Source: Alphaproteobacteria bacterium (GTDB lineage: Bacteria; Pseudomonadota; Alphaproteobacteria; Rickettsiales; JABSSG01). From it: a stretch of DNA of 11,172 nt. A program made the position numbers and the translations under genes. Location of the stretch: NCBI GenBank assembly GCA_022600235.1, contig JAHZKS010000040.1, positions 1 through 11,172 of the forward strand, read 5' to 3'. Below the pieces are notes generated by a model, which did not search any database, was not told the DNA's origin, and saw nothing but the letters and a program-made list of their open reading frames with translations. Positions 1-5,976 of this stretch are shown here, in pieces; position 1 is the stretch's first letter, and every line of letters starts with the position of its first letter.

Positions 1-415
1 ACATTATGCATATCAATTTAAAGAAATTGCAACACTTCAGGCTAACAAAACAATAAAAATCAGAAACTATAATATTAGCTTAAAGAAAATTGATTACTCA
101 AAGATAAATAACTACCTCTCCAGAAAAGCTACTATAGAGATTTCAGAGAATAAAAAAACTTTAGGAATTATTTATCCAGAAATCAGATTCTATCCTATAG
201 AAAAAACATTCACCATAGAAAGTGGGATACTACATATAATAAAAGGAGATATTTATGTAACATTAGGAGAACTCAATAAAGATAAAATATTAATTGAGTT
301 TCAATTCAAACCATTCATATATTTATTATGGATTGGAAGTGGTTTAATGTTTTTTAGCATATTATTATATTTTATATTTAAATATGGTTACCCTAAAATC
401 CTACGCAAAACTTAA
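1..415 (+). CDS. ccmF: CcmF, cytochrome c-type biogenesis protein (C-terminal fragment)
   Basis: This is the last 137 residues of a gene entering from the left; the first complete codon starts at base 2 and the stop is TAA at 413-415. CcmF is an inner-membrane protein that delivers and ligates haem to apocytochrome c in system I cytochrome c maturation. Recognition rests on the conserved C-terminal pattern: YPEIRFYP, then a short stretch matching the family's 'TTEaaI..DLYV.LGe' (here TIESGILHI and DIYVTLGE), then FKPFIYLLWIGSGLMF, which corresponds to the family's 'KPFVRWIWlGallMa' before the final transmembrane helix. The protein ends with one hydrophobic helix and a short basic tail (KILRKT), as expected. 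The reading frame is clean. It overlaps ispE by 32 bases, so ispE translation probably starts inside ccmF. The call comes from remembered family features and is fairly firm, though only the C-terminus can be inspected. Confidence 0.85.
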   Translation, partial: HYAYQFKEIATLQANKTIKIRNYNISLKKIDYSKINNYLSRKATIEISENKKTLGIIYPEIRFYPIEKTFTIESGILHIIKGDIYVTLGELNKDKILIEFQFKPFIYLLWIGSGLMFFSILLYFIFKYGYPKILRKT

Positions 416-1229
416 TCTGTTTTTACATGTAACCGGCAAAACCGATGATGGCTACCATAACTTAGATAGTATGGCTGTTTTTGCAGAAGATTTATATGAT
501 ACAATTACCATTAAAGAGTCTACAGAGAACATCACTGAGGTCACAGGTAATTGGACAGAGAATTTAGTTGGTACAAATATAGTAGAAAAGGTACTAGAGA
601 GTTTCTCATTCATCACATCTATCCCAAAATTTCATATTAAGATTTATAAAAACATACCAATAGGCTCAGGCCTCGGTGGCGGGTCTTCTAATGCGGCAGC
701 GGTAATAAGATTTTTAGTTAAAAACTTTAAACCGAAAATCTCTGAAGATAATCTTATAAATTGCTGCAAAAATATTGGTGCCGATGTTACGCCATGCTAC
801 TACTCAAAGAGATTATACTTTAATGGTATCGGAGAAAAAATATCTTTAATAAAAGAACTACCTGAATTATATGGCGTCATTTTATACCCTAGCTTATCTA
901 TCACTACAAAAGATATCTTTATGAAAGGATTCCGAAATTTCGAAGAAAATATTGAACATGTATATAATTTTCAAAATCATAAACATCTATGGGAATATCT
1001 TTCACTCACTAGAAATAGTTTGTTCCAAAATATAGGTAGTCATAAAACAATATTAACAAAAATTATACATGAAATAAAAAGCCTAAGAAATTGCAATGTT
1101 GCGAGAATGACTGGTAGTGGTTCGGCATGTTTTAGATTATTTGAAAATAAAGAAAGTGCTTCTTCTGGAGCTAAGACTTTACAAAAGCAATTTCCAGAGT
1201 ACTCTATTTATGTTACTAAATTAATATAA
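384..1229 (+). CDS. ispE: 4-diphosphocytidyl-2-C-methyl-D-erythritol kinase
   Basis: IspE is a cytosolic GHMP-superfamily kinase. It phosphorylates the 2-hydroxyl of CDP-methylerythritol in the MEP (non-mevalonate) pathway to IPP and DMAPP. The 281-residue length is normal for the family. Visible signatures are the N-terminal SYAKLNLFLHV (catalytic-site Lys9 and Asn11), the glycine-rich ATP loop PIGSGLGGGSSNAA at residues 92-105, GADV with the catalytic Asp at about 134 followed by GIGE, and the C-terminal GSGSA at 244-248. The ATG at 384 is chosen because the required SYAKLN motif begins at residue 6 and no later start would keep it; no Shine-Dalgarno sequence precedes it, so coupling to ccmF is likely. 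The segment after GADV (TPCYYSKRLYFNG) differs from the usual 'PFFL..G..A', but lies outside the catalytic motifs. The MEP pathway is known in Anaplasmataceae and absent from Rickettsia, which helps place the organism. Confidence 0.95.
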   Translation: MVTLKSYAKLNLFLHVTGKTDDGYHNLDSMAVFAEDLYDTITIKESTENITEVTGNWTENLVGTNIVEKVLESFSFITSIPKFHIKIYKNIPIGSGLGGGSSNAAAVIRFLVKNFKPKISEDNLINCCKNIGADVTPCYYSKRLYFNGIGEKISLIKELPELYGVILYPSLSITTKDIFMKGFRNFEENIEHVYNFQNHKHLWEYLSLTRNSLFQNIGSHKTILTKIIHEIKSLRNCNVARMTGSGSACFRLFENKESASSGAKTLQKQFPEYSIYVTKLI

Positions 1230-1237
1230 ATTATTTT

Positions 1238-1810
1238 ATGTTTTTACTTGGAAGAAAGAGAGAAGCAAATGCTTTATATCCCAGCTTCTTTACTAGAATC
1301 ATAGCCTCTGTAATTGATATAGCAATTGCCACAATAGTTATAATACCGATTTGCAATGTTATATATGGGTTTGTATACGATGGACTGCCTCCAAGCAAAG
1401 AACTGGGCCAAATCATGGCTAAATCATATGCAGGTGCAAAAACTTTCGAAGAAGCTCAAACGAATTTAGAGAATGACGAAGAATATCAAGTCTTCATGCA
1501 TCTACACGGATATTTTGATATATTTATTGAACAATCTATACAAGTTATAATATTAGGAATATTAATTCTAGGATTCTGGCTGAATACACAATCTACGCCA
1601 GGGAAAATGTTATTTTCAATCAAGATTGTAAGTAACACAAATTTAAAAAAACCAAGTTTGATTCAGTATATTATCAGATTATGTAGTTACCCAATATCAA
1701 TATTGCCTTTTGGGTTGGGATTATTTTATATATTATTAAACAGCAAAAATCGTGCACTACATGATGTAATAGCAGGTACACTTGTAGTATCAGAAAAACA
1801 CCTAAAGTAG
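1238..1810 (+). CDS. RDD family integral membrane protein
   Basis: A 190-residue membrane protein of the RDD family, whose members are mostly of unknown function; some have been linked to ion or small-molecule transport. The family's defining residues are visible: Arg20 and Asp27 in the first helix (FFTRIIASVIDIAI), the motif TPGKMLFSIKIV at 120-131, and the closing NRALHDVIAGTLVV with Asp176. Hydrophobic segments lie at about 20-46, 100-117 and 145-168, separated by a polar loop at about 50-95. It begins 8 bases after the ispE stop and ends 4 bases before the murD start, so it is almost certainly co-transcribed with them. There is no recognisable Shine-Dalgarno sequence in front of the ATG. 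Its place between isoprenoid and peptidoglycan genes may hint at an envelope role, but that is only inference. No specific substrate can be read from the sequence. Confidence 0.88.
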   Translation: MFLLGRKREANALYPSFFTRIIASVIDIAIATIVIIPICNVIYGFVYDGLPPSKELGQIMAKSYAGAKTFEEAQTNLENDEEYQVFMHLHGYFDIFIEQSIQVIILGILILGFWLNTQSTPGKMLFSIKIVSNTNLKKPSLIQYIIRLCSYPISILPFGLGLFYILLNSKNRALHDVIAGTLVVSEKHLK

Positions 1811-1814
1811 TAAC

Positions 1815-3182
1815 GTGATAAATAAGAAAAAAATAAAATATGGAGTATTTGGGTTAGGGTTATCAGGCACCTCTACAATAGATTTCTTGATAAAGCGCAA
1901 AAAAGAATTTATTGCATGGGATGACAAACCTGATAATAGAGAACAACTAAAAGAGAAAAATCTAGATTGCAACCTAATACCAATTAATGATCCTAAGTGG
2001 AAAGAAATAAATACTTTAATTCTTAGCCCTGGTGTACCTCTATATTTTCCTAAACCTCATCCAATAGTGAAAATAGCAAAAGAGAATAATATAGAAATAA
2101 TATGCGATATCGAATTATTCTATAGGTCCTTCCCAAAAAATACTTATATAGGAATTACAGGTACAAATGGGAAATCTACTACCACTGCTCTTATAAAACA
2201 TATTCTCGATGATAATAAAATAGCATGTGAGATAGTTGGAAATATAGGAAAGCCCATACTAAAATCTCAACCAAAGAAAAGTGACATCATAGTGGTCGAG
2301 ATTTCATCTTTCCAATTAGATTTACTCAAAGACACAAAGTTTGATATAGCTATATTATTAAACATTACAAAGGACCATTTAGACCGACATGGTAGCATGG
2401 AAAATTATATTGATGCAAAATATAGAATCTTCTCCGGACAAACAAAAGGAGATATTTCAATAATCAATATTGATAATGTGAACACAAAAACACTCTGTAA
2501 AAAATTGGAGAAAGACACAAAATCAAAACTGATAAAATTTTCTACCGATGAAAGGATTGTAAATGGAATTAGTGTGATAAACAATACGCTCTATCAAGAT
2601 AATACAGCAATAAGCGAATTGAATCTCCCCCCTTCTTTGCAAGGAAAACATAATCAAGAAAATATTATATCTGCCTATTCAGCCATTTTATCTGCAACTA
2701 AAATTTCCGCAAAGAAAATACTATCATCACTTTCTACATTCCAAGGACTAAAATATCGTATGGAATATATTGGGGAAAAACATGGAATAAAACTTATTAA
2801 TGATAGTAAAGCAACTAATTTTGAGTCCTCAGAAAAAGCATTAAAAACTTTTGATAATATATACTGGATTGCAGGCGGTATAAAAAAAGAAGGAGGCATT
2901 GATGGAATAGAGCATTTCAAAAATAAACTAGCACATGTTTTTCTCATTGGTTCTTCTGAAAAAGATTTTGCAGAAACACTAAAAAAACACTCTATACCTT
3001 ACAGTTCCTCTCATTCTTTAGAAAACGCTTTCAAACACGTATTAGACATGGCAAAACAGTCTACTTCTACTAACAAAACATTGCTATTCTCTCCAGCTGC
3101 TTCATCTTTTGACCAATGGAAAAATTTCGAAGAAAGAGGTGCATATTTTACAAAACTAAGCAAAAAATTTATAGATGATTAA
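1815..3182 (+). CDS. murD: UDP-N-acetylmuramoyl-L-alanine--D-glutamate ligase
   Basis: MurD is the cytosolic ATP-dependent ligase that adds D-glutamate to UDP-MurNAc-L-Ala in peptidoglycan precursor synthesis. All three domains are present in 455 residues. The N-terminal UDP-binding domain has YGVFGLGLSGTST and the region LSPGVP. The central ATPase domain has the P-loop GITGTNGKSTTT at 113-124, then NITKDHLDRH from 183 and DAKYRIF with Lys202, matching the carbamylated lysine of the family. The C-terminal domain has NDSKATN and the closing LLFSPAASSFDQWKNFEERG, the usual MurD signature. The start is GTG at 1815, 4 bases after the RDD stop; it places the nucleotide-binding GLGLSG at the normal distance from the N-terminus. 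The 3' end overlaps yraN by 8 bases. The intact catalytic motifs imply that this lineage still makes at least peptidoglycan precursors. No frameshift or missing key residue is seen. Confidence 0.96.
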   Translation: MINKKKIKYGVFGLGLSGTSTIDFLIKRKKEFIAWDDKPDNREQLKEKNLDCNLIPINDPKWKEINTLILSPGVPLYFPKPHPIVKIAKENNIEIICDIELFYRSFPKNTYIGITGTNGKSTTTALIKHILDDNKIACEIVGNIGKPILKSQPKKSDIIVVEISSFQLDLLKDTKFDIAILLNITKDHLDRHGSMENYIDAKYRIFSGQTKGDISIINIDNVNTKTLCKKLEKDTKSKLIKFSTDERIVNGISVINNTLYQDNTAISELNLPPSLQGKHNQENIISAYSAILSATKISAKKILSSLSTFQGLKYRMEYIGEKHGIKLINDSKATNFESSEKALKTFDNIYWIAGGIKKEGGIDGIEHFKNKLAHVFLIGSSEKDFAETLKKHSIPYSSSHSLENAFKHVLDMAKQSTSTNKTLLFSPAASSFDQWKNFEERGAYFTKLSKKFIDD

Positions 3183-3531
3183 AGATAATATAATTTCTAC
3201 TAAATTTCTTGGTAAATTCTCTGAGAATCTTGCAGCCTTGTTTCTGACAATGAAAGCTTACACCATACTCAATATGCGTTATAAACCTCCTACAGGAGAA
3301 ATTGATATTATAGCAAGAAAAGGAGAGTGTTTAATATTTATAGAAGTAAAATCTAGGATAAAATTAGATATGAGCTACAATATTATAGGTAAGAAGCAAA
3401 TATCTAGGATAAAAAACTCTGCAATGTTTTACCTCAAAAAGAATAAACGCTACAATAATTATGATATTAGGTTCGATCTTATAATAATCTCAAATTTTTT
3501 TCGCATACAACATATTAAAAATGCTTGGTAA
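3175..3531 (+). CDS. yraN: UPF0102 family protein YraN, predicted nuclease fold
   Basis: A 118-residue protein of the UPF0102/YraN family, slightly shorter than the E. coli protein. The family adopts a PD-(D/E)xK nuclease-like fold, and its cellular role is not firmly known. The core motif is visible: Glu17 in FSENLAALFL, GEIDII with Asp44, and FIEVKSR with Glu57 and Lys59. These are the residues expected to bind metal and the scissile phosphate, so the fold looks intact. The ATG at 3175 overlaps the last 8 bases of murD and gives the normal distance to the first glutamate; no Shine-Dalgarno sequence is present, so translation is probably coupled to murD. Its 3' end overlaps the next gene by 11 bases. 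The C-terminal half is rich in Lys, Asn and Ile, like the rest of this AT-rich genome. Family assignment is secure, function is not. Confidence 0.9.
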   Translation: MIKDNIISTKFLGKFSENLAALFLTMKAYTILNMRYKPPTGEIDIIARKGECLIFIEVKSRIKLDMSYNIIGKKQISRIKNSAMFYLKKNKRYNNYDIRFDLIIISNFFRIQHIKNAW

Positions 3532-4426
3532 ATATATAAAAAAAATAAAAAATAATTTATTCGTTAAAGGAATAATCAAGCTATTAGATGACCATGGATT
3601 TGAGCATGCAGGCTACATAGCTTTTTTAAACCTATTCTCAATACTACCTTTATGCATCATTCTACTATCTTTCATAGGTCTGCTATACGAAACCGAATTA
3701 GGAATCAAAATCATCAGAAGCGTTATTAAACTATTACCCGACTATGCTTTGTCTGTAGTAGGGCCACAAATTGACTCTATTTTTACAAAGCCATCCATAC
3801 ACCTAATAAGTTTTGTATCATTAGGTGCAATATGGACTACATCTTCATCTCTAGAAGGAATGAGAACAATATTCAATAAGGTTTATAAAGTGAAATATAA
3901 ACCCTCTTTTCTTATAACTAGAATAACCAGCATACTGCAGTTCCTACTATTAATAACATGTACATTATTCTCAATTGCAGCATTCATTATTTTGCCAAAA
4001 ATAGTACATAAACTGGAAAATGTATTACACTACACACTTCCTACTATGGACCATCAATATAGTAATATTATCATAATGTGGATTATATCTATCTTAGTCA
4101 TAGCAATGATATATTACTCCCTAACTAATAAAAAACTGACTTTTTTAGAAGTGCTGCCAGGTGCAGTACTAACATTAATATTATGGTATTTTAGCAGTTA
4201 TATTTTGTCATACTACATTGCCAATTTAGCTGACTTTAATGTTCTTTATGGAGGGTTAACAGGAGTAATAATAATTCTAATATTCTTTTACATCGTGAAT
4301 ATCATATTAATATATGGTGCAATAATGAATTACCTATTCAAAGAAAAAAAACCAAAGGTCTTTATGATATATATTAATTTTTTCAATCAGATATTAAGCA
4401 CTCTTCGGTTTAAAGAGAAGAGATAA
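3521..4426 (+). CDS. YihY/BrkB family inner-membrane protein
   Basis: A 301-residue polytopic membrane protein of the YihY/virulence factor BrkB family (formerly annotated as ribonuclease BN). The recognisable features are a short cytoplasmic N-terminus, the first helix with GYIAFLNLFSILPLCIILLS at 31-50, the helix LISFVSLGAIWTTSSSLEGM at about 95-114, and the closing FNVLYGGLTGVIIILIFFY at 239-257. About six hydrophobic segments are visible: 31-56, 94-112, 135-158, 182-201, 209-235 and 242-273. The last 28 residues form a basic tail. The biochemical function of the family is unresolved; transport or lipid-related roles have been proposed. The ATG at 3521 lies inside yraN (11-base overlap) and is the last gene of this plus-strand cluster. 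Its 3' end runs 33 bases into the convergent znuB gene, and no U-rich terminator follows the stop. Confidence 0.88.
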   Translation: MLGKYIKKIKNNLFVKGIIKLLDDHGFEHAGYIAFLNLFSILPLCIILLSFIGLLYETELGIKIIRSVIKLLPDYALSVVGPQIDSIFTKPSIHLISFVSLGAIWTTSSSLEGMRTIFNKVYKVKYKPSFLITRITSILQFLLLITCTLFSIAAFIILPKIVHKLENVLHYTLPTMDHQYSNIIIMWIISILVIAMIYYSLTNKKLTFLEVLPGAVLTLILWYFSSYILSYYIANLADFNVLYGGLTGVIIILIFFYIVNIILIYGAIMNYLFKEKKPKVFMIYINFFNQILSTLRFKEKR

Positions 4427-5179
4427 TATATACAAGATTAAACTAGATAATATAATAGAAGGACCTGAAGGGCTATCTATCATATAAGAGCCCATGATTC
4501 CCACAGAAACTGCTATTATCCCTATTACCACAGAAAACACCAACATTTGCAATGGAGAAGTACTGATATTTCTTGCTGTAGTTGAAGGTATAATTAGCAT
4601 TGCCGCTATTAACATTACACCTACAATTTTTATTGATACTGCTATCATAAATGCTGTAATAAGCATGAATTCTAAGTTCATTCTTTTTAGGTTAATACCT
4701 TCTACTATTGCAAGGTCTTCATTGATTGACATGAGAAGCAACTTCTTCCACCTGAAGAATATCCACGAAAGCACAGACACAGAGCATATAAGGCTTAATT
4801 TTATTTCTGTATCATCTACTAGCAAAATATCACCGAATAAGTAAGAAAATATATCTACTTGAGTATTAGACATGATAAATGGAATAATAAATAAACCTAA
4901 AGCCAAAAACCCATAAGAAAAAATTACTATCAGAATATCGCTGATAGCTTCTTTATGCAGCAAAATAAGAAACACTGCAAACATCATACTAATGAACACA
5001 ACAGCTATAGTAATATTAATATTTAAAATAAGCCCTAATACTATCCCAAGTATTGAGGAATGAGCTACAGCATCACCGAAATAAGGTATTCTTCTCCATA
5101 ACACAATACAGCCCAAAGGACATAGAGAAGATACTATTACCACACCTGCAATAATTGAATATATTAGAAATTCGTTCAT
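4394..5179 (-). CDS. znuB: Zinc/manganese-type ABC transporter permease (ZnuB-like)
   Basis: A 261-residue ABC-3 family permease, the membrane channel of a high-affinity zinc (or manganese/iron) importer. Seven to eight hydrophobic segments span the protein. The family's conserved stretch GDAVAHSSILGIVLG occurs at 35-49, the motif YLFGDIL at 113-119, and IKIVGVMLIAAMLIIPSTTA at 183-202, which matches the usual 'vkvvGvlLv.alLi.PaatA'. It ends with a short basic tail (KPKSA). The ATG at 5179 lies one base after the znuC stop codon, so the two genes form an operon and the proteins should form one complex; no Shine-Dalgarno sequence is apparent. The periplasmic binding protein (znuA) is not in the window. 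Metal specificity cannot be read from the permease; zinc is the default for this pairing in alphaproteobacteria. Its last 33 bases overlap the opposite-strand gene. Confidence 0.88.
   Translation of the reverse strand: MNEFLIYSIIAGVVIVSSLCPLGCIVLWRRIPYFGDAVAHSSILGIVLGLILNINITIAVVFISMMFAVFLILLHKEAISDILIVIFSYGFLALGLFIIPFIMSNTQVDIFSYLFGDILLVDDTEIKLSLICSVSVLSWIFFRWKKLLLMSINEDLAIVEGINLKRMNLEFMLITAFMIAVSIKIVGVMLIAAMLIIPSTTARNISTSPLQMLVFSVVIGIIAVSVGIMGSYMIDSPSGPSIILSSLILYILSLLFKPKSA
4401..4422. repeat. Small inverted repeat in the overlapping 3' ends of two convergent genes
   Basis: Arms CTCTTC (4401-4406) and GAAGAG (4417-4422) form a perfect 6-bp stem around a 10-base loop. It lies in the 33-base region coding on both strands (end of the YihY-like gene and end of znuB). 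Neither side is followed by a run of T on the relevant strand, so it is a poor intrinsic terminator. It is the only hairpin seen near the meeting point of the two transcripts. It may simply be coincidence. Confidence 0.3.
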
Positions 5180-5180
5180 T

Positions 5181-5900
5181 TTATTTACTATGATGCTTAT
5201 GTTTATATGTAGAGATCACATCTTCATCTTCTACAACAAATAAATTTTTATATAGTTTATCAGATCTTATATCTTTTGGAATACCAGAACAATGTACTGT
5301 CTTATTAAGACACATAACATTATCAGATGAACGCATTACAGTATGCAAATCATGAGAGATCATAATAATACTTTTTTTAAACTCTGAACGTATTTGATCA
5401 ATCATCGAATAAAATTTTTTCTGAGCACTAACGTCTAGCCCTTGTATTGGTTCATCAAGAATCATCAGATCAGGGTCTCTAAGCAACACTCTCGCAAATA
5501 ACACACGCTGTAATTCTCCACCAGATAAACAGTAAATCTGTTTATTTAATATATTATTTACCTTACTAATGCTTAGAATATTTTCAATCTCATTTAATGA
5601 AAAAATATCATTCCCATAAAAAGATAAAAACTTTTTCACAGTAATTGGCACAAGCCTATTCAGGTTAATTCTTTGTGGCATGTAACCTATTTTAATATTC
5701 TTACTTTTTATAATTTTCCCGTGAGAAGGATTCAATATACCAATAATTAATTTTGCTAATGTACTTTTACCCCCACCATTAGGTCCAATAATCGTTACAA
5801 TCTCTCCAGCATATAGTTTGAAGCTGACATTACTTAATATTAGATTATTATCTCTTTGATAAGATATATTATTGCAATGAAGAAATAATTTCTTTTTCAT
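5181..5900 (-). CDS. znuC: Zinc/manganese-type ABC transporter ATP-binding protein (ZnuC-like)
   Basis: A 239-residue ABC ATPase that powers the import channel made by the adjacent permease at the cytoplasmic face of the inner membrane. Canonical motifs are complete: Walker A GPNGGGKST at 39-47, signature LSGGELQR at 125-132, Walker B LMILDEP at 145-151 with Asp149 and Glu150, a D-loop (GLD), and the switch histidine His183 in MISHDLH. GPNGGGKST, with three glycines before the lysine, is typical of ZnuC/MntB-type ATPases. The C-terminus carries a small histidine cluster (YKHKHHSK) that could bind metal; this is inference. No Shine-Dalgarno sequence precedes the ATG at 5900, and the U-tract of the ctrA terminator lies only about 10 bases upstream, leaving little room for a separate promoter. 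Zinc is the most likely substrate, but manganese or iron is possible. Confidence 0.9.
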   Translation of the reverse strand: MKKKLFLHCNNISYQRDNNLILSNVSFKLYAGEIVTIIGPNGGGKSTLAKLIIGILNPSHGKIIKSKNIKIGYMPQRINLNRLVPITVKKFLSFYGNDIFSLNEIENILSISKVNNILNKQIYCLSGGELQRVLFARVLLRDPDLMILDEPIQGLDVSAQKKFYSMIDQIRSEFKKSIIMISHDLHTVMRSSDNVMCLNKTVHCSGIPKDIRSDKLYKNLFVVEDEDVISTYKHKHHSK

Positions 5901-5907
5901 ATTGTTA

Positions 5908-5942
5908 TAAATAAAAATATAGCCCCATAATATGAGGCTATA
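5908..5942 (-). terminator. Intrinsic terminator of ctrA
   Basis: On the minus strand, arms TATAGCC (5936-5942) and GGCTATA (5918-5924) pair perfectly. The stem continues, after one mismatch, through CAT/ATG to a 3-base loop. The hairpin is followed on the minus strand by TTTTTATTT (complement of 5909-5917), a good U-tract. On the plus strand no T-run follows, so it acts only on ctrA transcripts. It begins about 33 bases past the ctrA stop and ends just before the znuC start codon. Confidence 0.8.
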
Positions 5943-5958
5943 AATGAGATATACTAAA

Positions 5959-5976
5959 AATTATCATTCGATAATT
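5959..5976. repeat. Perfect inverted repeat at the ctrA stop codon
   Basis: AATTATC (5959-5965) and GATAATT (5970-5976) form a perfect 7-bp inverted repeat around the 4-base loop ATTC, overlapping the first two bases of the ctrA stop triplet as read on the plus strand. The minus-strand reading includes AATGATAAT, which resembles part of a Fur-type operator. With such AT-rich sequence the match is weak evidence. It could instead be an mRNA 3'-end hairpin. Confidence 0.35.

Noticed and set aside
4494..4844. Open frame of 116 codons on the plus strand
   Set aside because: It is antisense to conserved membrane segments of znuB. Its Ile/Thr-rich product mirrors the hydrophobic codons of the real gene.
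4927..4947. Inverted repeat CTATCAG / CTGATAG inside znuB
   Set aside because: A 7-bp stem with a 7-base loop in coding sequence is expected by chance in a window of this length, and nothing else marks the site.
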